A stretch of DNA of 64,000 nt from Zafaria ginkgonis (GCF_039540195.1 NZ_BAABEO010000017.1:62001-126000), one strand, 5' to 3'; counted from the first letter of the stretch, positions 42,676-51,689 are shown. Numbers and translations: made by a program. Notes: generated by a model not told the origin, from the letters alone.

Positions 42676-45306
42676 ATGGCTGAACAGATCCCGGGCACAG
42701 ACACGCCCGCAACCGTCAACGTTCCCGACAAGCCGGCGCTGGAGGGTCTGGAGGAGACCCTGAGCGCGCGCTGGCGCACCGAGGGGACCTACAAGTTCAA
42801 CGCGGACACCACGCGCGAGCAGGTCTACTCCATCGACACTCCCCCGCCGACCGCCTCCGGCTCCCTGCATGTGGGGCACATGTTCTCCTACACGCAGACC
42901 GACGTGCTGGCCCGCTACCAGCGCATGATCGGCAAGAACGTCTTCTACCCCATGGGGTGGGACGACAACGGCCTGCCGACCGAGCGGCGCGTGCAGAACT
43001 TCTACGGCGTGCGGTGCGATCCGAAGATCGCCTACGACCCCGGCTACCAGCCCCCGGCCGCCCCGGCGAAGAACCAGCGGGACTGGGACGCGGTCTCCCG
43101 CCGCAACTTCATCGAACTGTGCGAGCAGCTCGCGGTCGAGGATGAGAAGGTCTTCGAGCACCTGTTCAGCACCCTGGGCCTGTCCGTCGACTGGGACATG
43201 ACCTACCGAACCATCGACGACACCTCCCGCGCGGTCTCCCAGCGCGCCTTCCTGGCCAACCTGGCCGCGGGCGACGCCTACATGGCCGAGGCCCCGACGC
43301 TTTGGGACGTCACGTTCCGCACCGCGGTGGCCCAGGCCGAGCTGGAGGACCGGGAGATGCCCGGCGCCTACTACCGTTACCCGTTCTTCGCCGAGGACGG
43401 CACCAAGGTCTTCATCGAGACCACCCGTCCCGAGCTGCTGGCCGCCTGCGCCGGCCTGGTCGCGAACCCCGACGACGAGCGCTACCAGCCGTTGTTCGGC
43501 AAGAAGGTGACCTCCCCGCTGTTCGGCGTCGAGGTCGAGGTGTACCCGCACCCGCTGGCCAAGCCCGACAAGGGTTCCGGCGTCGCGATGGTCTGCACCT
43601 TCGGCGACCTGACCGACGTCACCTGGTGGCGCGAGCTGCAGCTGCCGACCCGCGCGATCATCGGCCGCGACGGCCGCCTGCTCGGCGAAACCCCGGAGTG
43701 GATCACCACCGCCGAGGGTGCCGCCGCGTACGCCGAGGTGGCGGGCAAGACCGCGTTCTCCGCCAAGGAGGCCGTGGTGAAGCTGCTCATCGAGGCGGAC
43801 CTGCTCGACGGCGAGCCGAAGAAGATCACGCACCCGGTCAACTTCTTCGAGAAGGGTGACAAGCCCCTCGAGGTGGTCACCTCCCGCCAGTGGTACATCC
43901 GCAACGGTGGCCGCGACGAGGAGCGCCGCGCCCGCCTGATCGGCCGCGGCCAGGAGATCGACTTCCACCCGGCGTTCATGCGCAGCCGCTACGAGAACTG
44001 GATCTCCGGCCTCAACGGCGACTGGCTGGTGTCCCGCCAGCGCTTCTTCGGCGTGCCGATCCCGGTCTGGTACCCGCTGGACGCTTCCGGCGAGCCGGAC
44101 TACGACAACCCGCTGCTGCCCTCCGACGAGCAGCTGCCGGTGGACCCGGCCGCCGATGCGCCGGCCGGGTACGACGAGTCCCGGCGCGACGTGCCCGGCG
44201 GCTTCACCGGTGACGCCGACGTGCTGGACACCTGGGCCACCTCCTCGCTGACCCCGCAGATCGTGGGCCGCTGGAGCCGTGACGAGGACTTCTACGCGAA
44301 GGTGTTCCCGTTCGACCTGCGCCCGCAGGGCCACGACATCATCCGCACCTGGCTCTTCTCCACCGCCGTGCGCGCCGACGCGCTGCACGCCACCGCGCCG
44401 TGGAAGCACGCGGCGATCTCCGGCTGGATCCTGGACCCGGACCGCAAGAAGATGTCCAAGTCCAAGGGCAACGTGGTGGTTCCCACCGACGTGCTCAACG
44501 AGTTCGGCGCGGACGCGGTGCGCTACTGGGCCGCCTCGGCCAAGCTGGGCGCGGACACGGCCTACGAGATCGCGCAGATGAAGATCGGCCGCCGCCTGGC
44601 GATCAAGCTGCTCAACGCGTCCAAGTTCGTGCTCAACCTCGGAGCCACCGAGGACAACGTGCTGGCCGGTGACGCCTCCGTGGTCACCAACGGCCTGGAC
44701 AAGTCCCTGCTGGCCCGCCTGGAGCAGGTCATCGGGGAGGCGAGCCGCGCCTTCGAGGCCTACGACTACGCCCGCGCCCTCTCCATCGCGGAGTCGTTCT
44801 TCTGGTCCTTCACCGACGACTACGTGGAGCTGATCAAGGACCGCGCCTACGGCGCGCGCGGCGAGGCCGAGCAGGCTTCCGTGCTCGCGGCCCTTGCCAC
44901 CACGCTGGACTCCGTGCTGCGCCTGTTCGCCCCGTTCCTGCCCTTCGCCACCGAAGAGGTCTGGGGCTGGTGGCGTTCCGGGTCCGTGCACCGCGCGGCC
45001 TGGCCGACGGCGGAGAACCTGGCCGACGCCGTCGAGGGCGCCGACGTCGAGGTGCTCCCGGCGGTCGGCCTGGCCCTGGGCGGCATCCGCAAGGCCAAAT
45101 CCGAGGCCAAGGTGAAGCAGCGCACCGAGGTGCTCACCGGCGTCGTGACCGCGCCGGAGGCGCAGCTGGCCCGGCTCCGCGAGGGCCTCGGCGACCTGCT
45201 CGCCGCCGGCAACGCCCGCGACCTGGTCCTGGTGGCCGGGGAGGGCGAGCTCACGGTGGCCGAAATCGAGTTGGCCCCGGCCGAGGAGCCGGCACCCCAG
45301 GCGTAG
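42676..45306 (+). CDS. valS: Valyl-tRNA synthetase
   Basis: It has 876 residues from ATG 42676 (MAEQIPGTD); ATG 42667 is only 1 nt from the GGAAG site. HVGH is at 65-68 and KMSKS at 592-596, with the CP1 editing domain between. The end (AEAKVKQRTEV then a short helix) shows a reduced C-terminal coiled coil. It is monocistronic and ends at a strong hairpin. I saw no T-box upstream. Confidence 0.97.
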   Translation: MAEQIPGTDTPATVNVPDKPALEGLEETLSARWRTEGTYKFNADTTREQVYSIDTPPPTASGSLHVGHMFSYTQTDVLARYQRMIGKNVFYPMGWDDNGLPTERRVQNFYGVRCDPKIAYDPGYQPPAAPAKNQRDWDAVSRRNFIELCEQLAVEDEKVFEHLFSTLGLSVDWDMTYRTIDDTSRAVSQRAFLANLAAGDAYMAEAPTLWDVTFRTAVAQAELEDREMPGAYYRYPFFAEDGTKVFIETTRPELLAACAGLVANPDDERYQPLFGKKVTSPLFGVEVEVYPHPLAKPDKGSGVAMVCTFGDLTDVTWWRELQLPTRAIIGRDGRLLGETPEWITTAEGAAAYAEVAGKTAFSAKEAVVKLLIEADLLDGEPKKITHPVNFFEKGDKPLEVVTSRQWYIRNGGRDEERRARLIGRGQEIDFHPAFMRSRYENWISGLNGDWLVSRQRFFGVPIPVWYPLDASGEPDYDNPLLPSDEQLPVDPAADAPAGYDESRRDVPGGFTGDADVLDTWATSSLTPQIVGRWSRDEDFYAKVFPFDLRPQGHDIIRTWLFSTAVRADALHATAPWKHAAISGWILDPDRKKMSKSKGNVVVPTDVLNEFGADAVRYWAASAKLGADTAYEIAQMKIGRRLAIKLLNASKFVLNLGATEDNVLAGDASVVTNGLDKSLLARLEQVIGEASRAFEAYDYARALSIAESFFWSFTDDYVELIKDRAYGARGEAEQASVLAALATTLDSVLRLFAPFLPFATEEVWGWWRSGSVHRAAWPTAENLADAVEGADVEVLPAVGLALGGIRKAKSEAKVKQRTEVLTGVVTAPEAQLARLREGLGDLLAAGNARDLVLVAGEGELTVAEIELAPAEEPAPQA

Positions 45307-45317
45307 GCGCCGATGCG

Positions 45318-45355
45318 AGGAGGCCGCCACACCCGTCCGGGTGTGGCGGCCTCCT
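45318..45355 (+). terminator. valS terminator
   Basis: Perfect 17-bp arms (45318-45334, 45339-45355) with a GTCC loop lie 12 bp after the valS stop; CTTCGTC follows. Confidence 0.85.
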
Positions 45356-45381
45356 TCGTCTGTCCCAAGCCGCCCGTCCCA

Positions 45382-45536
45382 GGATTTTGCTATCACCGAG
45401 GCAGTTCCCACGGGATTTTGCGCCGGCGGGCCCGCCGGCAAGGATCCCGCGTTGTCTGCCCTGCACAGAATTTCGCACACACTGCCTCGGAGATAGCAAA
45501 ATCCAGCGGGGACTGCCTGCGAGGTAGCAAAATTCC
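45382..45536. repeat. Extragenic repeat element around an 18-bp palindrome
   Basis: The motif GGATTTTGCTATC-n-CCGAGGCAG occurs at 45382-45404. Reverse-oriented copies lie at 45482-45504 (one mismatch) and 45513-45536 (more diverged). Between them is the perfect palindrome GCCGGCGGGCCCGCCGGC (45422-45439) and a half-copy (GGGATTTTGCGCC). It is non-coding and lies between convergent genes. Confidence 0.75.
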
Positions 45537-45544
45537 GTGGTGGA

Positions 45545-45676
45545 CCCGCACCTACGCGTCAGGATTCTCGGGAACACCCGCACTAACGCGTCACTTTTCG
45601 TTGGGCGCCACTTTTCCCGGAAAAGGGGCGTTAACGAGGGGAAGCCCCTTCGGCGTTTTGCCGTCGGAGGGGCTTC
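45545..45676. repeat. Second extragenic repeat cluster
   Basis: CCCGCACCTACGCGTCA (45545-45561) recurs as CCCGCACTAACGCGTCA (45577-45593). CTTTTCCCGGAAAAG and a 9-bp-armed hairpin (45641-45649 / 45668-45676) follow. Bases 45677-45957 contain open frames of composition only; I see no gene there. Confidence 0.6.
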
Positions 45677-45957
45677 GACTCATCTTGGTCAGTTGGCAAC
45701 GATGACTTCCAACCGAACGAAATCCATTTCTGTCAGGTCTTACCGTCTCGTTGCGGGCGGCCGGTCCGGGGAGGAAGTCCCGTTTCCGTCACTGGAGATT
45801 TGGTTTTCGTTCCCGCATCTTGTGGGGATGCGTATTGATAGTGTGCACCCCGGGCAGGGGCGCCGCAAGGCCCTGGGGCCAATGCTGTGCCGCGGACCAT
45901 CAGAGCGCCGCTGCCTTTGTGGGGGAACCTACTTGACCCGCCGTCTTGCCCCCTGCG

Positions 45958-45994
45958 GCCCGCTTCCCCGCCAAGATGCCGCGGGGAAGCGGGC
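45958..45994 (-). terminator. Terminator after the DsbA-family gene
   Basis: 13-bp perfect arms (45958-45970, 45982-45994) lie 12 bp past the minus-strand stop at 46007. Confidence 0.75.
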
Positions 45995-46006
45995 CGGCCG
46001 CGGGCG

Positions 46007-46621
46007 TCAGCTCAGGTCGAAGGCCGGGCGCTCGGTGCGGGTGCGCTTGATCTCGAAGAAGTGCGGGTATTCGGCCAGTGCGACGGCGCCATCGAAGACC
46101 TTCCCGGCTTCCTCGCCGCTGGGGACGCGTGTGATGACCGGACCGAAGAAGGCGGTGCCGTTGAGGGAAACGATCGGCGTGCCGACGTCCTCGCCGACCT
46201 GGGAGATCCCCTTCTCGTGGCTGGCGCGCAGCGCGTCATCGTGAAGGTCCGTCTCAGCCGCGGCCGCCAGTTCGGCCGGCAAGCCAACGGTCTCAAGGGC
46301 GCGGGCGATGACCTCGGCGCGGTCGGCAACCTCGTCCTGGTGGATGAGGGTGCCCATGGCCGTGTAGAGCTGCCCGATGACCTCGGCGCCGTGCTCCTCG
46401 GCGGCCGCGATGATCACGCGCACCGGGCCCCAGCTCTGGTCCATCTTCGTGCGGTATTCCTCCGGCAGGTCCCGGCCCTCGTTCAGCACGGACAGGCTCA
46501 TGACGTGCCAGTCCACGTCGATCGGGCGGACCTTCTCCACCTCGAGGATCCAACGCGAAGTCGCCCAGGCAAACGGGCAGACGGGATCGAACCAGAAATC
46601 GACGCGGGTGGAATCGGACAC
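46007..46621 (-). CDS. DsbA-family protein of the mycothiol-dependent nitroreductase (Rv2466c) type
   Basis: It has 204 residues from GTG 46621, with GGAGG 5 nt upstream. FWFDPVCPFAWATSRW and MSLSVLNEGRDLPEEYR match the Rv2466c-like group of thioredoxin-fold proteins that use mycothiol. C15 is kept, but the position of the second active-site cysteine is alanine (CPFA instead of CPWC), making it a one-cysteine version. It lies next to clpX, and its mycobacterial counterpart is also near the clp-nei-rpiB block. Confidence 0.85.
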   Translation of the reverse strand: MSDSTRVDFWFDPVCPFAWATSRWILEVEKVRPIDVDWHVMSLSVLNEGRDLPEEYRTKMDQSWGPVRVIIAAAEEHGAEVIGQLYTAMGTLIHQDEVADRAEVIARALETVGLPAELAAAAETDLHDDALRASHEKGISQVGEDVGTPIVSLNGTAFFGPVITRVPSGEEAGKVFDGAVALAEYPHFFEIKRTRTERPAFDLS

Positions 46622-46739
46622 GGGGCCTCCTGGGCTGGTGGTGGTGGAACCGGGCGAAAGGCTGCGGATGCAGCGCCCCGCACGGGGTGTGCCGGACGGA
46701 TCGGGCGTGGCGGACCGAGGGGTTCCAGGCCGACGGGTT

Positions 46740-48032
46740 CTAGGCCGACTTGGTCCGCCGCTTGTCGCGGACCTCGTGGGAAATCAGGGTGGGCGTCGCG
46801 CCGCCGGTGACGACCTCTGAGGTGATGACCACCTCGGCGACGTCGTCGCGGCCGGGCAGCTCGAACATGACCGGGCCCAGGACCTCCTCGAGGATGGCCC
46901 GCAGGCCACGGGCCCCGGTGCCCCGGTCCAGCGCAAGGTCGGCGATCGCCTCCAGCGCGTCGGACTCGAAGGCCAGGTCCACCCCGTCGATGCGGAACAT
47001 CTTCTGGTACTGCTTCACCAGGGCGTTGCGGGGTTCGGTCAGGATCTGGATCAGGGCCGGACGGTCGAGGTTCTCGACTGTGGTGATCACCGGCAGGCGG
47101 CCGATGAATTCGGGGATCAGGCCGAACTTGAGCAGGTCCTCCGGGCGGACGTCCGCGTAGGAGACCGCATCGCTGCGCAGCGCGGTCAACGGGGCGCCGA
47201 AACCGATGCCCTTGCGCCCTGCCCGGGATCCGATGATCTCCTCCAGGCCCGCGAACGCGCCGGCCACGATGAACAGCACGTTCGTGGTGTCGATCTGGAT
47301 GAACTCCTGGTGCGGATGCTTGCGTCCGCCCTGCGGAGGAACCGAGGCGACAGTGCCCTCGAGGATCTTCAGCAGCGCCTGCTGGACGCCCTCGCCGGAA
47401 ACGTCGCGGGTGATCGAGGGGTTCTCGCTCTTGCGCGAGATCTTGTCGATCTCGTCGATGTAGATGATGCCCTGTTCGGCCTTCTTGACGTCGTAGTCGG
47501 CGGCCTGGATGAGTTTGAGGAGGATGTTCTCGACATCCTCGCCGACGTACCCGGCCTCGGTCAGCGCGGTGGCGTCGGCAACGGCGAAGGGGACGTTCAG
47601 GCGCCGGGCCAGGGTCTGGGCAAGGTAGGTCTTGCCGCAGCCGGTGGGACCGATGAGCATGATGTTGGACTTGGCGACCTCGACCTCGTCGAGCGGGTGC
47701 GAGTCGCCGAGGCTGCCGGAGGTCTTCGGCCCGTTCCCGGCCTGGATGCGCTTGTAGTGGTTGTACACGGCGACGGCTAGCGAGCGCTTGGCGCCCTCCT
47801 GCCCGATCACGTACTCCTGCAGGAAGTCGAAGATCTCGCGGGGCTTGGGCAGCTCGAACTCCGCGCCCTCCTCGACCTCGGCGAGCTCCTCGTCGATGAT
47901 CTCGTTGCACAGCTCGATGCATTCGGTGCAGATGTAGACCCCGGGGCCGGCGATCAGCTTGCGGACCTGCTTCTGGCTTTTGCCGCAAAAGGAACACTTG
48001 AGCAGATCCGAGCTTTCACCCATGCGTGCCAT
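46740..48032 (-). CDS. clpX: ClpX, ATP-dependent unfoldase of the Clp protease
   Basis: ClpX unfolds substrates and feeds them to ClpP1P2. It has 430 residues from ATG 48032, with AGGGG before it; the longer frame is leader. The zinc domain has C13, C16, C35 and C38. Walker A is LIGPTGCGKTYLA, Walker B IIYIDEIDKIS, and the ClpP-docking IGF-type loop is KGIGFGAPL. It is downstream of clpP2 with a 169-bp gap containing a weak hairpin, so partly separate expression is possible. Confidence 0.98.
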   Translation of the reverse strand: MARMGESSDLLKCSFCGKSQKQVRKLIAGPGVYICTECIELCNEIIDEELAEVEEGAEFELPKPREIFDFLQEYVIGQEGAKRSLAVAVYNHYKRIQAGNGPKTSGSLGDSHPLDEVEVAKSNIMLIGPTGCGKTYLAQTLARRLNVPFAVADATALTEAGYVGEDVENILLKLIQAADYDVKKAEQGIIYIDEIDKISRKSENPSITRDVSGEGVQQALLKILEGTVASVPPQGGRKHPHQEFIQIDTTNVLFIVAGAFAGLEEIIGSRAGRKGIGFGAPLTALRSDAVSYADVRPEDLLKFGLIPEFIGRLPVITTVENLDRPALIQILTEPRNALVKQYQKMFRIDGVDLAFESDALEAIADLALDRGTGARGLRAILEEVLGPVMFELPGRDDVAEVVITSEVVTGGATPTLISHEVRDKRRTKSA

Positions 48033-48137
48033 CGTGTCCGACCCCTTTATCTGGTGCTTGGTGCGCGGCCCCGGTGCGGGTTCGCGCCACATGACTTCTT
48101 CCCACTGTAGGCCAGATGGCTGACAGTTTCCCGGGTC

Positions 48138-48175
48138 GGGCGGCCCGCGGCACGTTTCGTGTCCGCCGGCCGCCC
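48138..48175 (-). terminator. Hairpin between clpP2 and clpX
   Basis: GGGCGGCC (48138-48145) pairs with GGCCGCCC (48168-48175), with additional internal pairing. It may attenuate read-through into clpX. Confidence 0.45.
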
Positions 48176-48201
48176 GCCCCGAGGCCCGGGTGCGGGCCGA
48201 G

Positions 48202-48861
48202 CTAGCCGGAGATGGCCTGCGTCTTCATCTTGCGCGGCACAAGGACCTCGTCGATCAGCCCGTAGGCCTTCGCGTCTTCGGCCGTCATGTACAGGTCACG
48301 CTCGATGTCCTGGCCGACCTGCTCCGGGGGCCGGTTGCTGTGGCCCGCGATCGTGGTCTCGAGCCAGGTGCGCATGCGCATGACTTCCTCGGCCTGGATC
48401 TGCAGGTCGGTGGCCGTGCCACGCTCTCCGCCGCCCATGGCCGGCTGGTGGATCAGCACGCGCGCGTTCGGCAGCGCCAGGCGCTTGCCGGGGGCGCCCG
48501 CGGCAAGCAGCACCGCGGCGGCGCTGGCGGCCTGGCCCAGGCACACCGTCTGCACCTCGGGGCGGATGAACAGCATGGTGTCGTAGATGGCGGTCATGGC
48601 CGTGAAGGAGCCGCCCGGGGAGTTGATGTAGAGCGTGATGTCGCGCTCCGGGTCCATCGACTCCAGGACCAGCAGCTGCGCCATGACATCGTCCGCGGAG
48701 GCGTCGTCGACCTGGGCGCCGAGGAAAACGATGCGGTCCTCGAAGAGCTTGGCGTACGGGTCCTGGCGCTTGAAGCCGTAGGGGGTGCGCTCCTCGAACT
48801 GCGGCAGCACGTAGCGGGAGCTGGGCATCTGTCCGGCGGTGCCGGAGGGGGTGAAGTTCAT
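48202..48861 (-). CDS. clpP2: ClpP2 protease subunit
   Basis: It has 219 residues. The catalytic serine is in GQAASAAAVLL, the histidine in VLIHQPAMGG, and the oxyanion loop is YINSPGGSF. In actinobacteria ClpP2 pairs with ClpP1 in a mixed tetradecamer and binds ClpX/ClpC. It is 36 bp after clpP1. Confidence 0.97.
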   Translation of the reverse strand: MNFTPSGTAGQMPSSRYVLPQFEERTPYGFKRQDPYAKLFEDRIVFLGAQVDDASADDVMAQLLVLESMDPERDITLYINSPGGSFTAMTAIYDTMLFIRPEVQTVCLGQAASAAAVLLAAGAPGKRLALPNARVLIHQPAMGGGERGTATDLQIQAEEVMRMRTWLETTIAGHSNRPPEQVGQDIERDLYMTAEDAKAYGLIDEVLVPRKMKTQAISG

Positions 48862-48897
48862 CGTGTCTCCTGGGAAATCTGTGCTCTGGACCGTGGG

Positions 48898-49518
48898 CTA
48901 CTGGGCGACGCCGCCGCCGCCGGACACGGCGCCCGAGTTCTGGGCGATGTGGTCGAAGAAGCCGTAGTCCAGGCCTTCCTCGGCGGTGAACCACTTGTCG
49001 CGCTCGTTGTCGCGAAGGATGGCGTCCACGGTCTGGCCGGTCTGCTCGGCCGTCAGTTCGGACATGACCTTCTTCATGTGCAGGATCAGCTCAGCCTGGA
49101 TGCGGATGTCGGAGGCGGTGCCACCGATGCCGCCGGAGGGCTGGTGCATGAGGATGCGCGCGTTCGGGGTCGCGTAGCGCTTGCCCTTGGTGCCGGAGGA
49201 GAGCAGGAACTGGCCCATCGAGGCGGCCAGGCCGGTCGCAACGGTCACGACGTCGTTCGGGATGTACTGAATGGTGTCGTAGATGGCCATGCCGGCGGTG
49301 ATGGAGCCGCCCGGGGAGTTGATGTAGAGGTAGATGTCCTTCTCCGGGTCCTCCGCGGAGAGCAGGAGCAGCTGGGAGCAGATCGCGTTGGCGTTCGAAT
49401 CGGCAACCTCGGAACCCAACCAGATGATGCGCTCTTTCAGGAGCCGGTTGTAGATGTAGTCCTCGCGGCTGGCCGGGTCGACCGACGCCATCGTGGGGGT
49501 GCGGGATTCATGGGACAT
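48898..49518 (-). CDS. clpP1: ClpP1 protease subunit
   Basis: It has 206 residues. The serine is in GLAASMGQFLL, the histidine in ILMHQPSGGIGG, and the oxyanion loop is YINSPGGSI. It is first in clpP1-clpP2. ATG 49518 is taken; MASVDPASREDYIY nine codons later is an alternative. A ClgR-like site lies about 120 bp upstream. Confidence 0.97.
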   Translation of the reverse strand: MSHESRTPTMASVDPASREDYIYNRLLKERIIWLGSEVADSNANAICSQLLLLSAEDPEKDIYLYINSPGGSITAGMAIYDTIQYIPNDVVTVATGLAASMGQFLLSSGTKGKRYATPNARILMHQPSGGIGGTASDIRIQAELILHMKKVMSELTAEQTGQTVDAILRDNERDKWFTAEEGLDYGFFDHIAQNSGAVSGGGGVAQ

Positions 49519-49594
49519 GCTTCGAATACCTCTCCGTGGTGCCTTGTTCCGCGGACCGTCGGCCTGCGGCTTTCAAGCGCTCTTTCTGCTGATG

Positions 49595-49600
49595 AGACTA
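49595..49600 (-). promoter_or_regulatory. Possible -10 of clpP1P2
   Basis: TAGTCT on the minus strand lies about 77 bp before the clpP1 ATG with no good -35, as expected for a promoter that needs an activator. The ClgR-like site is centred about 58 bp upstream of the predicted start. Confidence 0.4.
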
Positions 49601-49637
49601 CTGCCTGACACGCACCGCCGGGGGCGCGACGTCGGGC

Positions 49638-49655
49638 TGTTCGCTGACGGCGCAT
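49638..49655 (-). promoter_or_regulatory. ClgR-like operator of clpP1P2
   Basis: TGTTCGCTGACGGCGCAT on the plus strand fits the ClgR pattern (CGC-Y-n-A-n-R-GCG core; GTTCGC half-site) described for actinobacterial clp genes. ClgR activates clpP1P2 in Streptomyces, Corynebacterium and Mycobacterium. The second half-site is imperfect. Confidence 0.6.
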
Positions 49656-49692
49656 ACCCCCGCCCCGCCGCGTCCGCCGTGCGCTTAAACGG

Positions 49693-49724
49693 CTGCGGGG
49701 CCGCCCCGAAGGACGGCCCCGCAG
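49693..49724 (-). terminator. Terminator after tig
   Basis: 11-bp arms CTGCGGGGCCG / CGGCCCCGCAG lie 33 bp after the tig stop, before the clpP1 promoter region. Confidence 0.7.
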
Positions 49725-49756
49725 TTGCGCGGCGTGGGCCGCGCGGCAACGCTTGG

Positions 49757-51127
49757 CTACTCGGCCGACGCCGCGGAGGCGGAGGAGGCCGAAGAAGCCG
49801 AGGAGGCGGAGGTACCCGAGGCGGCGGACTCGCCGGCCGGGCGCACGAAGGTGCTCAGGTCGATCTCCTTGCCCTCGGTGTCGGTGACCTTGGCCAGCTC
49901 GAGGACCTTGGCCAGCGCCTTGCGGCGGCGCACCTCGCCGACGATCATCGGGACCTGGCCGGCGCCGTCGAGCATCTGCGCGAACTGGTTCGGGTCCATG
50001 CCGTACTGGCCGGCGGTCTGGACGATGTAGTCGATGAGCTCGGACTGGGCGACGCCGATCTCTTCCTTCTCGGCAACGGCGTCGAGGATGACCTCGTTGC
50101 GGAAGGCGTTCGCGGTGTTTTCCTTGACCTCGGCGCGGTGCTCCTCGGTGTCGTGCTCGCCCTCGCCGTGGCCGCCCTGCTCGAAGTGCTGTTCGACCTG
50201 CTCGGTGACGATCGATTCCGGAACCGGAACCTCGATCAGCTCGACGAGCTTCTCCAGGACCTTTTCGCGGGCCTGGACGCCCTGCTCCATCAGCTTGCCC
50301 TCGGCGGCCTGCTTGGCCAGGTCCTCGCGCAGCTCGGCGATGGTGTCGAACTCGGAGGCCAGCTGGGCGAAGTCGTCGTTGGCTTCCGGAAGCTCACGCT
50401 CCTTGACGGCGGAGACGGCGACCTTGACCTGGGCGTCCTGTCCGGCGTGCTCGCCGCCGGCCAGCTTGGTCTCGAACGTGGCGTCCTCGCCGGCGGACAG
50501 GCCGGTCACGGCCTCGTCCAGGCCCTCGAGCATGGTGCCGGAGCCGACCTGGTAGGACAGGCCCTGGGCGGCGTCGATCTCTTCGCCGTCGACGGAGGCG
50601 GCCAGGTCGAGGGTGATGAAGTCGCCGTCGGCGGCCGGGCGCTCGGCGGTCTTCAGCGTGCCGAAGCGGCCGCGCAGGTCCTCGAGGGCCTTCTCGACGT
50701 CCTCGTCGGAGGCCTCGACGGCGTCAACGGTGACCTCGAGGCCGGCGTACTCCGGCAGCTCGATGGACGGACGGATGTCGATCTCGACCTGGAAGGCCAG
50801 CTGGCCCTCGCCCTCGGGGGCCTCGGCGCCGGGAACCTCGGTGATTTCCACCTCGGGGCGGGACAGCGGGATGATCTCCGCTTCGGTGACGGCCTGCTGG
50901 TAGAAGCCGTTCAGGCCCTCGTTGATGGCGGTCTCCAGGACGTAGCCGCGGCCGACGCGCTGGTCGATCAGGCGGTTCGGAATCTTGCCCTTGCGGAAGC
51001 CCGGGACCTGGATCTGGCCGGCGATGGTCTTGTAGGCCGCATCGATACCCGGCTTCAGTTCCTCGAAGGGAACCTCGACAGTGAGCTTGACCCGGGTCGG
51101 GGTGAGGTTTTCGACGGCGCTCTTCAC
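49757..51127 (-). CDS. tig: Trigger factor
   Basis: Ribosome-bound chaperone. It has 456 residues from GTG 51127 (MKSAVENLTPTRVKL), with AGGAG 9 nt upstream; the longer frame runs into tRNA-Pro. The ribosome-binding loop is VPGFRKGKIP (about residues 41-50), followed by a PPIase (FKBP-like) domain near 155-245 and the helical C-terminal arms. It ends in a Ser/Ala-rich tail (about 25 residues), common in actinobacteria. It lies upstream of clpP1P2. Confidence 0.97.
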   Translation of the reverse strand: MKSAVENLTPTRVKLTVEVPFEELKPGIDAAYKTIAGQIQVPGFRKGKIPNRLIDQRVGRGYVLETAINEGLNGFYQQAVTEAEIIPLSRPEVEITEVPGAEAPEGEGQLAFQVEIDIRPSIELPEYAGLEVTVDAVEASDEDVEKALEDLRGRFGTLKTAERPAADGDFITLDLAASVDGEEIDAAQGLSYQVGSGTMLEGLDEAVTGLSAGEDATFETKLAGGEHAGQDAQVKVAVSAVKERELPEANDDFAQLASEFDTIAELREDLAKQAAEGKLMEQGVQAREKVLEKLVELIEVPVPESIVTEQVEQHFEQGGHGEGEHDTEEHRAEVKENTANAFRNEVILDAVAEKEEIGVAQSELIDYIVQTAGQYGMDPNQFAQMLDGAGQVPMIVGEVRRRKALAKVLELAKVTDTEGKEIDLSTFVRPAGESAASGTSASSASSASSASAASAE

Positions 51128-51218
51128 GGCGTAGTTCTCCTGATTGTCTGAATCGTTGACGGTCTGGACGGCACCCCGCCAAAACCGAAACGACCTGTGG
51201 CAAGGGTTTTCATTCAGA

Positions 51219-51294
<76 letters not shown>

Positions 51295-51474
51295 AATTAG
51301 TGCAGGTGCCAGTGTATGCAAAACCCTGCCCCAACGACTAATCATCCGCGCAACGTCCGCCCCGCGCGGCGGCCCGCGGCCGCCAAACCCCGGCCGGACC
51401 TGCCCCAATTTGCCCGTCCTCCGGCGTGACTGCTAGAGTTTTCAACGTCGCCGCGGGGGTTTCCCAACGGCTGC

Positions 51475-51545
51475 GGGGATGTAGCTCAATGGTAGAGCCT
51501 CAGTCTTCCAAACTGATTACGCGGGTTCGATTCCCGTCATCCCCT
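51475..51545 (+). tRNA. tRNA-Gly(TCC)
   Basis: A 71-nt cloverleaf: acceptor GGGGATG/CATCCCC, discriminator T. Anticodon stem TCAGT/ACTGA closes loop CTTCCAA, giving anticodon TCC. The T-arm is GGTTCGATTCC. CCA is not encoded. Confidence 0.96.
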
Positions 51546-51553
51546 CCGCACCC

Positions 51554-51585
51554 AAGGGCCCCGATCCACCAGGATCGGGGCCCTT
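51554..51585 (+). terminator. tRNA-Gly terminator
   Basis: 14-bp perfect arms (51554-51567, 51572-51585) with loop ACCA lie directly after the tRNA and may also serve the converging nei gene. Confidence 0.8.
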
Positions 51586-51645
51586 CGCGCGTTGCGGGAC
51601 GGCACGGCGCCGGCCGGTCCCGTACCGTGCATGACGTTGCGTCGC

Positions 51646-51689
51646 GTGCATGCCGACGCGTCGACCGCATCCGACGCATGGGCATGCAC
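51646..51689. repeat. Inverted repeat downstream of nei
   Basis: GTGCATGCC (51646-51654) and GGCATGCAC (51681-51689) flank GACGCGTC-containing DNA. The stretch 51586-51742 has no gene. It resembles the hairpin at 58223-58268 in using TTGCGT, GCATG and GACGCGTC words. Confidence 0.45.

Noticed and set aside
42223..45480. 1085-codon minus-strand frame opposite valS
   Set aside because: It is composition-driven antisense; no motif and it overlaps valS fully.
45382..45536. CRISPR array
   Set aside because: Copies are few, occur in both orientations and are irregularly spaced; there are no cas genes.
45537..46244. 235-codon frame in the gap after valS
   Set aside because: It runs through extragenic repeats and then antisense to the DsbA-family gene; it has no coding-like bias or motif.
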